A DNA stretch of 64,000 nucleotides. It comes from Micromonospora sp. NBC_00389 (lineage in GTDB: Bacteria; Actinomycetota; Actinomycetes; Mycobacteriales; Micromonosporaceae). Position 1 is the first letter of the stretch. Each line of letters begins with the position of its first letter. Shown here piece by piece: positions 7,211 through 15,479 of the stretch. The notes below the pieces were generated by a model. It saw nothing but the letters and a program-made list of their open reading frames with translations. It was not told where the DNA came from and made no database searches. Both the position numbers and the translations under genes were made by a program. The DNA is taken from the NCBI RefSeq assembly GCF_036059255.1, contig NZ_CP107947.1:3658001-3722000 (forward strand). The letters run 5' to 3'.

Positions 7211-9270
7211 GACAGGAACAGGTGCACGTCATCGCCGGCAACGCGTTCGCGCTCAGCGACGCCCAGGGTGACATGGAAGTTGACCCGAAGGAGCCGGTCG
7301 GGCTCTTCTCGTTCGACACCCGCTTCCTGTCCCACTGGGTGCTCAGCGTTGACGGGGAACGGCTCAACGCGCTCTCCCGCGACGACATGACGTACTTCGA
7401 GACCCGGTTCTTCCTGGTCCCGGGCGCGGCGAGCCACTACGTCGACGCTGACGTGTCGGTCATCCGGCACCGTTCGATCCACGACTGCTTCCACGAGCAG
7501 ATCATCTTGCTCAACCACTCGGCGCATCCTGCCGAGTTCACCGTGCGGATGGAGATGGGCAGCGACTTCGTCGACATCGTCGACGTCGGGCAGCGCAGGC
7601 AGCGGGTCGTGCGGGCCACCGCCGACTCCGCGCGCCACCAGCTTGTGCTGCGGTACGCGCGAGAGCGGTTCGTTCGAGAGACCACGGTGAGCAGCACCGC
7701 TCCCGCCGAGGTCGACGAGAAGGGGATGACGTTCCGGATCCGGATCGCGCCCGAGGGGAAGTGGGAGACCGACCTGCACGTGACCATGACCATCCGGGGT
7801 GAGGGTGGCCGGGATCTGCGCAGCGCTCTGGAGTCGCACCAGCAGATCGTGCGCGGGGGGATGCGCGAGGACCTGGCCGACTGGCTGGACCGGGCCCCGC
7901 AGTTGGCGGCGGAACGGGACGGCCTGGAGGCGATGTACCAGGGCAGCCTGGCCGACCTGGCGGCGCTGCGGTACAAGCCGCTGTCGTACAGCAATCGGGT
8001 GCCGGTCGGTGGCCTGCCGTGGGCGATGGGGCTGTCCGGGCGGGACAGCATCATCACCTGCCTGCAGACCATGGCGTTCACTCCCGAACTGGCCCCCGCG
8101 ACGCTGCGGATGCTGGCGCTGTTGCAGGGCGGCCAGCTCGACGACGAGCACGACGAGGAGCCGGGCAAGATCCTGGCCGAGCTCCGTTACGGCGAGTCGG
8201 CCGCGTTCGGCGAACGGCCGGACGCGCCGTACTACGGCGCGGCGGACACCACCCCGTTGTTCGTCGTTCTGCTCGACGAGTACGAGCGCTGGTCCGGCGA
8301 CGTCGACCTGGTCCGCGAGCTGCGGCACCCGGCTCGGATGGCCCTGGACTGGATCGACGAGTACGGCGACCTGACCGGCGACGGGTACCTGCGCTACCAG
8401 CGCCGCAACGAGCGGCACGGCGTGCTCAACCAGTGCTGGAAGAACTCCCCGAACGCGATCACCGACGCGCACGGGCGGCAACCGGCCTTTCCCCGGGCCA
8501 CCTGCGAGTTGCAGGGCTACGCGTACGACGCGAAACGGCGCGGCGCCCGGCTGGCCCGGGAGTTCTGGGGTGACCCCGGGTACGCCGACCGGCTGGAACG
8601 GGAGGCCGCGGAGCTGAAGGACCGGTTCAACCGGGACTTCTGGCTGCCGGACCGGGAGTACTACGCGCTGGCGCTGGGGCCGTACGGCGAACCGGTCGAC
8701 GCGCTGACGTCCAACATCGGGCACCTGCTGTGGAGTGGGATCGTTGCGGATGACCACGCCGAGGCCGTCGCCGAGCACCTGGTCGGGCCGCGGCTGTTCA
8801 GCGGTTGGGGGGTGCGGACCTTCGCCACCGGGCAGCGCCCGTACAACCCGGTGGGCTCACACCTGGGAGCGGTGTGGCCGTCAGACAACGCCCTGATCGC
8901 CGCCGGGCTGCGGCGCTACCACTTCGATGCGCAGGCGGGCCGGATCGCGGCCGGAATCTTCGACATGGCGCAGACGCTCGGCGGAGCGGTACCGGAGCTG
9001 ATCGCCGGCTACGAGCGCAGCCTGACGAAGTACCCCGTCCAACTGCCCGCGGCCGGTCGTCCCCAGTCATGGTCGTCGGGCGCGCTGCTGATGCTGCTGG
9101 GCACCCTGCTGGGGCTCCGACCCACCGGCGACAACCTGCTGGTCGACCCGGCCCTGCCAAAGGGCTTCGGCCGGGTGGAGCTACTCGACGTCCCAGGCCG
9201 CTGGGGCCGCTCGGACGCCTACGGCCGCGACCATTCCACCACCCGAGGCCCCCGAAACCGCCTCCGCTAA
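7207..9270 (+). CDS. Glycogen-debranching-type enzyme (GDE N-terminal domain plus six-hairpin glycosidase)
   Basis: 687 residues. The first ~190 residues (GLFSFDTRFLSHWVLSVDG...) match the glycogen-debranching N-terminal domain; residues ~280-650 form an (alpha/alpha)6 glycosidase-like barrel with GLSGRDSIITCLQTM near residue 277, a glycine-rich substrate-binding turn, and the C-terminal GSHLGAVWPSDNALIA segment. Such proteins hydrolyse alpha-1,6 or related glucosidic bonds in storage or compatible-solute polysaccharides. Translationally coupled to the SCP2-like gene. A perfect inverted repeat 38 nt downstream is its probable terminator. Confidence 0.85.
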   Translation: MRQEQVHVIAGNAFALSDAQGDMEVDPKEPVGLFSFDTRFLSHWVLSVDGERLNALSRDDMTYFETRFFLVPGAASHYVDADVSVIRHRSIHDCFHEQIILLNHSAHPAEFTVRMEMGSDFVDIVDVGQRRQRVVRATADSARHQLVLRYARERFVRETTVSSTAPAEVDEKGMTFRIRIAPEGKWETDLHVTMTIRGEGGRDLRSALESHQQIVRGGMREDLADWLDRAPQLAAERDGLEAMYQGSLADLAALRYKPLSYSNRVPVGGLPWAMGLSGRDSIITCLQTMAFTPELAPATLRMLALLQGGQLDDEHDEEPGKILAELRYGESAAFGERPDAPYYGAADTTPLFVVLLDEYERWSGDVDLVRELRHPARMALDWIDEYGDLTGDGYLRYQRRNERHGVLNQCWKNSPNAITDAHGRQPAFPRATCELQGYAYDAKRRGARLAREFWGDPGYADRLEREAAELKDRFNRDFWLPDREYYALALGPYGEPVDALTSNIGHLLWSGIVADDHAEAVAEHLVGPRLFSGWGVRTFATGQRPYNPVGSHLGAVWPSDNALIAAGLRRYHFDAQAGRIAAGIFDMAQTLGGAVPELIAGYERSLTKYPVQLPAAGRPQSWSSGALLMLLGTLLGLRPTGDNLLVDPALPKGFGRVELLDVPGRWGRSDAYGRDHSTTRGPRNRLR

Positions 9271-9308
9271 ACCCCCGCCCCCCGCCCCCTCCCCGTCCCA
9301 CCCACCCC

Positions 9309-9373
9309 CCGGTGATCATGAAGTTAGCGTCACGACACGCCGTTGCCGGTGACGCTAACTTCATGATCACCGG
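9309..9373. terminator. Perfect 24-bp inverted repeat, dispersed GATCATGA-type hairpin
   Basis: Arms 9309-9332 and 9350-9373 are perfectly complementary over 24 bp around a 17-nt loop; the core is GTGATCATGAAGTTAGCGTC. It lies between the convergent debranching enzyme and Pr6Pr-like gene, so it can terminate both. A related hairpin with the same GATCATGA(A/G)GTTA core lies at 25159-25213 after the topoisomerase gene. The minus-strand membrane protein reads into the hairpin and ends inside it. Confidence 0.8.
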
Positions 9374-10058
9374 GCGGGGTTGGATGGGGAGGGGGAGAGG
9401 GAGGGGGAGAGGGAGCGGGGGAGAGGGCGGGGGTTCGGGTGTTTAGGGTGTGGTCTATTCCGATGTAGAGCAGGCCGAGTAGCCAGAAGGCGATGGCGAA
9501 GAAGACGGCGCTGATCGCGACTCCGGCGTAGCCCAGCTCGGCCGCGTCCAGGAACGGGTACGGGTACCGGTGCACGACCAGCCCTCGGAGCAGGGCGAAG
9601 CCCAGATAGCCCAGCGGGAACGCCAGCCACCAGGCCGCGTACCGAAGGCGCAGCCGGCCGCGTTGGTCGAACAGCACCCAGTCGGCGACCGCCAGCAGCG
9701 GTACCACCGTGTGCAGCAGTTGGTTGCCGAGCGCCTCGCCGCCGGACCGGTCCGGCTGGACCATCGCGAACGGGCTCGCCGGGTTGGCCAGCACCAGGTG
9801 GTAGACCACGCCGGTGATGGTGATGTAGAGGGTGACCGCGCCGCGCAGCGCCGGCGGTGGGTCGGGCCGGTCCCGCCAGGCCCGCAGAGCGGCGTACCCG
9901 GCGAGGGCGCCGACCGCGAGGTTGCTCTGGATGGTGAAGTACGGCAGCAGTCCCGTGACGGTGGCCGGGCCGAGCGCGGTGAGCACGACCCCGGCCAGCA
10001 CGCTGAACACCACCATCAGGCGCAGGATCGCCGCCGCGCGTCGGCGCCGCAGACTCAT
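9330..10058 (-). CDS. Pr6Pr-family membrane protein
   Basis: 242 residues with about six hydrophobic segments and the family-type elements LLPYFTIQSNLAVGALAGY, LYITITGVVYHLVLANP and NQLLHTVVPLLAVADWVLFD. Pr6Pr proteins are integral membrane proteins of unknown function with conserved His and Asn residues inside membrane segments. The last ~35 residues are a Pro/Ser-rich low-complexity tail whose final codons (DHEVSVTGNGVS) are encoded by the terminator hairpin itself, so the C-terminus appears recently altered by the repeat. Confidence 0.8.
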   Translation of the reverse strand: MSLRRRRAAAILRLMVVFSVLAGVVLTALGPATVTGLLPYFTIQSNLAVGALAGYAALRAWRDRPDPPPALRGAVTLYITITGVVYHLVLANPASPFAMVQPDRSGGEALGNQLLHTVVPLLAVADWVLFDQRGRLRLRYAAWWLAFPLGYLGFALLRGLVVHRYPYPFLDAAELGYAGVAISAVFFAIAFWLLGLLYIGIDHTLNTRTPALSPAPSPPPSPPPHPTPPGDHEVSVTGNGVS

Positions 10059-10139
10059 CGGGGCAAGCTATCAGCCCACGGTGCCCCGCGCTCCGCTGGA
10101 CGAACCGCCCGCTGGACGAACCGCCCGCAGGGCCACAGG

Positions 10140-10219
10140 ACCGCAGCGCCGCAGGGCCGCAGCGCCGCAGGGCCGCAGCGCCGCAGGGCCGCAGCGCCGC
10201 AGGGCCGCAGCGCCGCAGG
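10140..10219. repeat. Five tandem copies of a 16-bp GC-rich unit
   Basis: The unit GCCGCAGCGCCGCAGG is repeated five times almost exactly (the first copy begins with A). It sits in the 232-nt gap upstream of the Pr6Pr-like gene and downstream of the 10291-11112 gene. Each half-unit is itself an 8-bp near-repeat. No coding role is apparent. Slippage could make copy number variable. Confidence 0.85.
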
Positions 10220-10290
10220 GCACGGCCGCCGGGCACGGTTGCCCGGCAGGGCAACTCGGCCCGGCCGCCAGGCGGGGCTGCGGGGCGTCG

Positions 10291-11112
10291 TCAGTGCGGG
10301 TCGCGGGCTGGTGTCGGTTGGCGGTCCCCGGGGGAGGGCCGCCGGTCGGCTGGTTCGCTGCGGTCCGGTCCGGGTGCGGTGGGCCGTCCGGCGGGGAGGG
10401 CCGCCGGACGGCTCGTTCCGCTGCGGTTAGGGACGTCGGGCCGACCATCGGGCGGGCCGGGCGACGTCGGACGTCGGCTCGGCACGGCCCCGGGCCGTCC
10501 ATGGGTCGTGTCCGGAACCGCCTCCGCGGCCAGGACCCGCACGCAGTAGTCCGCCACCTGCTCCGGGCCGCCGGCGGCGGCGATCAGCCCGGAGAAGACC
10601 GGGTTGTCCAGTGCCCGGCCGTGGTCGTTTCCGGCGACCGTCTGGTACGCCCGACACCGGCCGACCATCCCACCGGGAACCGAGGTCGGCGGCACCGCCC
10701 CGGTCGTGGCGGGTGCGCCCGCGGTGCCCTGCTCGGGTGTAGCCGGGGCGGTCGCGGCGGGCGGCGTCGGGGTGGCCGTGGGTGGGTGCGGCGGACGGGG
10801 CGCAACGCCTGTCGCGGCGGCCAGTGCCACCCCGCCGATGGCGGCGAGCGCCAGGGCCGCCACCGAGGCCCGGGCACCGAACCCGGCGAGGGTGCGTGAC
10901 CGGCGGGCCGGCCGTTGGGCAACGGCCGGCTCAGCCAGGGCACGGCGGAAGGCCTGCACGGCCACGTCTTCGCCGGCCAGCTCGGCGGGGCGGGGTGTGG
11001 CGCGTACCGCTGTCATCAGCAGCACGACCGACTGCGGGCCGCCCGATGGGCCGACGATGCTCCCGCCGAGCAGCCGCTCGGCGGTCTCCTGATCGATCCG
11101 GTCTGCGTTCAT
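10291..11112 (-). CDS. Hypothetical single-pass membrane protein (anti-sigma-like layout)
   Basis: 273 residues from ATG 11112, preceded by GAGGG. A cytoplasmic ~85-residue start (MNADRIDQETAERLLGG...) leads to one membrane helix (ASVAALALAAIGGVALAAA), a Pro/Thr/Ala-rich linker and an outer region with two Cys (GRCRAY, DYCVRVLAAEAV). The tail is Pro/Arg-rich and of low complexity. The layout resembles actinobacterial proteins encoded beside ECF sigma factors, but no sigma gene is adjacent here. The low-complexity C-terminal ~60 residues may be poorly conserved. Confidence 0.6.
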   Translation of the reverse strand: MNADRIDQETAERLLGGSIVGPSGGPQSVVLLMTAVRATPRPAELAGEDVAVQAFRRALAEPAVAQRPARRSRTLAGFGARASVAALALAAIGGVALAAATGVAPRPPHPPTATPTPPAATAPATPEQGTAGAPATTGAVPPTSVPGGMVGRCRAYQTVAGNDHGRALDNPVFSGLIAAAGGPEQVADYCVRVLAAEAVPDTTHGRPGAVPSRRPTSPGPPDGRPDVPNRSGTSRPAALPAGRPTAPGPDRSEPADRRPSPGDRQPTPARDPH

Positions 11113-11227
11113 CTCGTGTCCCTCAGCGCCGCTCACCTGTGCGCTGTCACATCCGTTCACGCAGGGCGGACCGGAGGCGCCCCGCGGAAGGTGGACGGTG
11201 GGGGAACGTCGCCGTGGCCGGCCGGGC

Positions 11228-11731
11228 TCAGCCCATGGTCTTGGCGCCGTCGATCGCCTCGCGCAGGATGTCGGCGTGCCCGGCGTGCTGGGACGTCTCG
11301 GCGATCAGGTGCAGCAGCACCCGCCGAACCGTCCAGCTCGCCCCCGGCTCGAACCAGGGCGCCTGCGGCAGCGGGTGCGCCGCGTCCAGGTCGAGGGTGG
11401 TGATCAGGTCGTCGGTCTGGTCGGCCACCTCCCGGAACCGCACGACCAGACCGGCGAGGGTCTCGCCCGGCGTCATCCGGAACTGACCGGTCCAGTCGAC
11501 CGCCTCGCGCTGCATCGCCTCCGCGCCGCCCACGGCGAAGCGCATCCACCGCTCCTCGGTGCCGGCCACATGCTTGATGAGGCCGCCGAGGCACAGCTCG
11601 CTGACGGTGGTGCAGGTGGCCGCCTGTTCGTCGGTCAGCCCGTCCACGGTCTGCAACAGGAAACCCCGGTGCCGGCGCAGCGTCTGCAGCAGGTCTGCCC
11701 GCTCTCCGGTGAGCTGCTCGGTGCTGGTCAT
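11228..11731 (-). CDS. DinB-superfamily protein (DUF664-like)
   Basis: 167 residues from ATG 11731. Metal-site-type histidines occur in LGGLIKHVAGTEERWMRF and in LLHLIAETSQHAGHADILRE, the standard DinB arrangement of one His early and two on the last helix. Such enzymes are mycothiol-dependent transferases or of unknown function. Longer in-frame starts upstream overlap the divergent DUF72 promoter and are rejected. Second DinB/DUF664 member in this window; the two are distinct in sequence. Confidence 0.85.
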   Translation of the reverse strand: MTSTEQLTGERADLLQTLRRHRGFLLQTVDGLTDEQAATCTTVSELCLGGLIKHVAGTEERWMRFAVGGAEAMQREAVDWTGQFRMTPGETLAGLVVRFREVADQTDDLITTLDLDAAHPLPQAPWFEPGASWTVRRVLLHLIAETSQHAGHADILREAIDGAKTMG

Positions 11732-11862
11732 GGTGCCGCCCTTCGGTCGAAGTTCGCTCGGCGCCAGCGTAGGACGCGGCACCGATACTTCCGGCTCGAC
11801 ACGGTGGCGGCGTGGGCCGCCAGCGGTTGCCGATCCACGCGCGGGGCGGTCCACTGAATGAC

Positions 11863-12798
11863 ATGGGTGTGATTAAGGTGGGTACGTCCTCCTGGGCCGA
11901 CCAGTCGCTGCTGCGCTCCGGGTGGTACCCGCGTTCGGCCAACACGCCGGCCGGCCGGCTGGGTTTCTACGCGGGCCGCTTCCCGCTGGTCGAGGTGGAC
12001 ACCTCCTACTACGCGATCCCCGCACCGGAGACCACCCAGGGCTGGGTCGACGCCACACCGGACGACTTCACCTTCGACGTCAAGGCGTTCAGCCTCTTCA
12101 CCGGTCACCCGACGCCGGTCGCCGCGCTGCCCCGCGACCTGCGGCCGGCCGCCGGTCCGAGCCGGATCCGTCGCCGCGACCTGCCGGAGCGGGCGTACGA
12201 CGAGCTGTGGTCCCGGTTCCGAGCTGCGCTGGCCCCGGTCACGGCCGCCGGCAAGCTGGGTGTGGTGCTGCTGCAGTTCCCGCCGTGGCTGGTACGCGGC
12301 GCCGCCGCCGAGCGCCGGATCATCGAGTTGGCGCAGCGGTGCCGGCCGTGGCGGGTCGCCGTGGAGCTGCGGCACGGGTCCTGGTTCGACGGTTCGGCCG
12401 CACCCAACACGATGGACCTGCTGCGTGCGCACGACCTCTCACTGGTCTGCGTCGACATGCCGCAGGGGCACCCGTCGTCGGTACCACCGATCCTGGCCAC
12501 CACGGCGGAGCCGGCGATCGTCCGGTTCCACGGCCACAGCGGCGCCTGGCGCGACGGCGACAAGCAGGACAAGTTCCGCTACGCGTACGCCGAGGAGGAG
12601 CTCCGGCACTGGGCCGGGCTGCTGGCCGAGCTGGCTGGGTCGGCCGACGAACTGCACGTGCTGTTCAACAACTGCTGCGCCGGCCAGGCCCAGCGCGACG
12701 CGACCCGGCTGGCACAGCTGCTCACCGAGACCATGCTCTGGCCCGAGCCCCGCGAAGACCGACGGGACGTCCCCGCCCGGGCCGCGTCCACCAATTGA
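11863..12798 (+). CDS. DUF72-family protein
   Basis: 311 residues from ATG 11863. Family features are the N-terminal IKVGTSSWADQSLL, then FPLVEVDTSYYAIP, DFTFDVKAFSLFTGH, the middle VELRHGSWF and the C-terminal LHVLFNNCCAGQAQRDA. DUF72 proteins have a TIM-barrel-like fold and unknown function, often considered nuclease or sugar-isomerase-like. Divergent from DinB. Convergent with the hypothetical gene at 12889, with a GC-rich hairpin between. Confidence 0.88.
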   Translation: MGVIKVGTSSWADQSLLRSGWYPRSANTPAGRLGFYAGRFPLVEVDTSYYAIPAPETTQGWVDATPDDFTFDVKAFSLFTGHPTPVAALPRDLRPAAGPSRIRRRDLPERAYDELWSRFRAALAPVTAAGKLGVVLLQFPPWLVRGAAAERRIIELAQRCRPWRVAVELRHGSWFDGSAAPNTMDLLRAHDLSLVCVDMPQGHPSSVPPILATTAEPAIVRFHGHSGAWRDGDKQDKFRYAYAEEELRHWAGLLAELAGSADELHVLFNNCCAGQAQRDATRLAQLLTETMLWPEPREDRRDVPARAASTN

Positions 12799-12846
12799 CG
12801 GTGCCCGGCAACGGCGTCCGGAGCACCACCGCCCTGGGAGCGCCAG

Positions 12847-12873
12847 CCGCCGCCGGCCGGAGACCGGCGGCGG
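12847..12873. terminator. GC-rich hairpin between convergent genes
   Basis: Arms CCGCCGCCGG (12847-12856) and CCGGCGGCGG (12864-12873), 7-nt loop, between the DUF72 gene and the hypothetical gene at 12889. No clear T-run follows on either strand. Position suggests a two-way terminator. Confidence 0.5.
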
Positions 12874-12888
12874 GCGTCGCGGGTTGTG

Positions 12889-13257
12889 CTAGGACCGCCG
12901 GCCGCGGCTACGCAGCGCGTCCTGGCTGCGTTCGTTGATGTCCGCGTCGTCCGGGAAGGTCCGGCCGCTGGGTGCCGGGTCCGGTGGCGCACCCGGGCCG
13001 GCCTCGGGGGTGCGGGTGGGTTCCACCGAGCCGAAGCCGTGCCGACCGGCCGGGTTGGCTCGGCCCGCCGGGGCGCCCGCGCGGCGTTCCCCGCGATGCC
13101 CCTCGGGCACCGCCGTCTCCTCGCTGCCCTCGTCCATCGGGGAGTCCTCGCCCGTGCCCCACGGCGGTTCGGCATCGAAGCCGTCTCTGGTGCCCCATGG
13201 CTCGACCGCCTCCGGCACCAGCCGATCGCCGCCGCCCTTGCGTCCCTCGTGCGCCAT
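12889..13257 (-). CDS. Hypothetical hydrophilic, probably disordered protein
   Basis: 122 residues from ATG 13257 with ribosome site GAGGTGA. Rich in Gly, Glu, Arg, Pro and Asp with repeated PWGT motifs (EPWGTRDG, PPWGTGED); no hydrophobic core is evident, so it is likely disordered. The C-terminus NERSQDALRSRGRRS is basic. No family is recognised. The good ribosome site and typical codon GC pattern support it as real. Confidence 0.55.
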   Translation of the reverse strand: MAHEGRKGGGDRLVPEAVEPWGTRDGFDAEPPWGTGEDSPMDEGSEETAVPEGHRGERRAGAPAGRANPAGRHGFGSVEPTRTPEAGPGAPPDPAPSGRTFPDDADINERSQDALRSRGRRS

Positions 13258-13432
13258 CGTGGTCACCTCAGCTCGTCGGTCCGCCGCTATGGGCGGACGA
13301 TTGCCCGTCCCCGGGCCGGTCATGCCGGTCCCGGCGGACCGTGCGCCGTACCCCGGTCGTGCCCGGTGGTTGCGTGGGGCCGGCCGGCGCCCCGCCGTCA
13401 AGGAGCCGGCAGGGTGCCGCCCGGCCCCATGC

Positions 13433-14071
13433 TCAGCGTCCGGCCATCGCCATCGGCCGCTTGCCGTTGCTCATGGTCGCCATGCTTGCCATCTTGGCCA
13501 TCCCCTTCGGGGCGCTCATCAGCCCGCTGGCGCGGCCGAGCATCCCCCGGAACACCTGGCCGGGCTTCTGCTGCTCGCCCATGTACGCGGTGATCACCAC
13601 CAGGGTCCCGGTCAGTGCCGGGATGGCCCACTGGAGCAGCTTCATCTGCCGCTGCGAGGAGGCCACGCTGGCCGGAGTCTGGTGGTTCGGCTCGGTGGCA
13701 CCGTTCACCGGTGGGGCACCCGCCTTCTCCAACCGCATGCCGATCAGCCGGCTGTAGCCGGTCACCGCGAGCGCGCCGATCGTCAGCGCCGTCTTGATGG
13801 TGCTGGCCCGGGCGACCCCTGACTGGGCGGCCATCCGTGGGCTCTCCGTCACCAGCTCGCCGACCGCCCCGGCCAGGTGAGCGCCGATCGCCGCCGCGTT
13901 GACCGGGGTCCACTTGGACCATCCTGCCGAGGCGACCGGGAGACGCTGGGTCGAGTCGCTGATCTTCGCCGCTGCGCCGTTGACGCCGAGCGCTCCCATC
14001 AGGGAGCCGCCGAACCAGGCCGCCAGGCCCAGATCGTGCATCGAGCGCAGTGCGGTATGCCGTTCGGACAT
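13433..14071 (-). CDS. Hypothetical membrane protein
   Basis: 212 residues from ATG 14071. The sequence starts MSERHTALRSMHDLGLAAWFGG and has about three or four hydrophobic segments (LAAWFGGSLMGALGVNG; TIKTALTIGALAVTGY; LLQWAIPALTGTLVVITAY), ending in a Met/Gly/Lys-rich tail. Similar-looking proteins occur in actinobacteria without known function. Same strand as the hypothetical gene at 12889, 175 nt apart, so co-transcription is possible. Confidence 0.7.
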   Translation of the reverse strand: MSERHTALRSMHDLGLAAWFGGSLMGALGVNGAAAKISDSTQRLPVASAGWSKWTPVNAAAIGAHLAGAVGELVTESPRMAAQSGVARASTIKTALTIGALAVTGYSRLIGMRLEKAGAPPVNGATEPNHQTPASVASSQRQMKLLQWAIPALTGTLVVITAYMGEQQKPGQVFRGMLGRASGLMSAPKGMAKMASMATMSNGKRPMAMAGR

Positions 14072-14277
14072 CTGATCCCCTTCCGCCGTGTCGGGCGCTG
14101 CGGCTTACCCGCCGCCCGGGCCGCTAACCCCGCCCCGTGCGTGCCGAACCGGCGCCGCATCGGTACGTCGGGGACGTCAGGGACATCGGTTCGCTGCGGT
14201 GCCGGACCGCCGCCGGCAGGAGTCGTCCGGTCGGTGGCGGGTAGATGTCGGGGGACGCTGACGGAGAGGGGAACGGG

Positions 14278-14448
14278 ATGTCGCAGCCGGACGAGAGCCG
14301 GGAAAAGACCGCCAAAACCGACGCGGTGCTGATGCATCCGGACAACGACCCGCACAGGAACATCGCCGAGGTCGCCCCACGCAAGGACCACGGTGAGGTC
14401 CGGGTGGAGCGCGACGGCAAGCTGGTGCCGCTGGACCAGGAGGAGTGA
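14278..14448 (+). CDS. Small hydrophilic hypothetical protein
   Basis: 56 residues from ATG 14278, behind AGAGGGGA at good spacing; an ATG at 14245 is in frame but has no comparable ribosome site. Charged throughout (DESREKTAKTDAVLMHPDND, EVAPRKDHGEVRVERDGKLVP) with a short predicted beta-type C-terminus. No family is recognised. Confidence 0.6.
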   Translation: MSQPDESREKTAKTDAVLMHPDNDPHRNIAEVAPRKDHGEVRVERDGKLVPLDQEE

Positions 14449-14490
14449 GCGGGCCGGTCGGGCGGCCACCGACCGGTCGGCCGGTACGGC

Positions 14491-15354
14491 TCAGCGGGGC
14501 GGCAGGTCGCTGGCGAAACCGGCGATCCGCTGCGCCAGCGGGGTGGCCGCCCGGACCCAGGTGAAGTGGTCCAGCGCCGCGCCGGCCTGCGCCACTGTGT
14601 ACCGCTCCCGGGTCACCGGGGCCGCGGTGAGCTTCCCGCAGAGGTGATCCATGGTCTCGTGCGGGGTGTACTGGTCGTCGTCGACGCTGACGGCCAGCAC
14701 CGGGGTCCGCACCGCGCGCACCGCCGCCTCGGTGTCCGTACCGTCGAGACGGGGGAAGCGGCCGGTCCGCGCGGTGTACGCCCAGTCCCGGATCACCCCA
14801 CGCGCCTGCCGGCCGCCGAAGCCCCACCCCGGCCAGACCCCGAGCAGCGCCGTGGTGGCGGCGATCCCCTGCGTGTACGGCAGCACGCCGACGCCACGCC
14901 GGCCGGGATAGCTTCGCCAGTACGGGATTCCGACCGCGACCAGCGCCAGCCCGTCCACCGCGTCGGCGCCGTGCAGGGCGAGGTGCAGCAGCGCGGCCTG
15001 CCCCCCGAGTGAGTGCCCGAGCAGCAGCCGGGTGCGGCCGTCCAGCTGCGGCTTGAGCGCGGCCAGGACAGTGCCCACGTCGTCGGCCAGCTCGGTGTAG
15101 CCGTGCCGGTCGGCGCGACTCGGCGCGGGGGTGCTCGTCCCGGTACCGCGCAGGTCGGCGACGACCACGGCCAGCCCGGCGGCGCGGAGCGCGGTGGCGA
15201 ACGGCCGGTAGTAGCGGGCCCGCACCCCCATCGCCGGCCAGATCACCACCACCGGCGCACCCGCCGGGCCGGTCGGCTCCGGATAGATCTGCACGCCGAG
15301 CCGACCGCCGGCGATGTCAACGAACTCCTGCGCGTACTCCGGGTCCCCGTTCAC
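14491..15354 (-). CDS. Alpha/beta-fold hydrolase
   Basis: 287 residues. The nucleophile elbow GHSLGG (Ser near residue 116), the acid region SVDDDQYTP and the late DHFTW give a plausible Ser-Asp-His triad. An oxyanion-type segment (VVIWPAMGVRARYYR) replaces the usual HG motif, as in the YheT/BAAT-like branch of the family. Probably a cytoplasmic esterase or lipase; the substrate is unknown. Confidence 0.85.
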   Translation of the reverse strand: MNGDPEYAQEFVDIAGGRLGVQIYPEPTGPAGAPVVVIWPAMGVRARYYRPFATALRAAGLAVVVADLRGTGTSTPAPSRADRHGYTELADDVGTVLAALKPQLDGRTRLLLGHSLGGQAALLHLALHGADAVDGLALVAVGIPYWRSYPGRRGVGVLPYTQGIAATTALLGVWPGWGFGGRQARGVIRDWAYTARTGRFPRLDGTDTEAAVRAVRTPVLAVSVDDDQYTPHETMDHLCGKLTAAPVTRERYTVAQAGAALDHFTWVRAATPLAQRIAGFASDLPPR

Positions 15355-15436
15355 GGGCCTAGCCTACGGGCCTAGGTTACCGACGGGTAGCCGCAGGCGT
15401 CGGACGACCGGTTCGAGCCGACGTGGCCGGACACGA

Positions 15437-15466
15437 CGGAGGCCCCGCCGGGTGGCGGGGCCTCCG
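15437..15466 (-). terminator. Strong GC hairpin terminator of the SGNH hydrolase gene
   Basis: Perfect 13-bp arms (15437-15449 and 15454-15466) with a GGGT loop, 14 nt beyond the stop of the minus-strand SGNH hydrolase. Typical actinobacterial terminator without a long U-run. Confidence 0.75.
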
Positions 15467-15479
15467 GTGACGATTCCGG

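Noticed and set aside
10140..10219. Coding repeat within minus-strand frames 9367-10254 or 10071-10502
   Set aside because: Frames stay open only because the repeat lacks stops; start contexts are poor and the products are pure low complexity.
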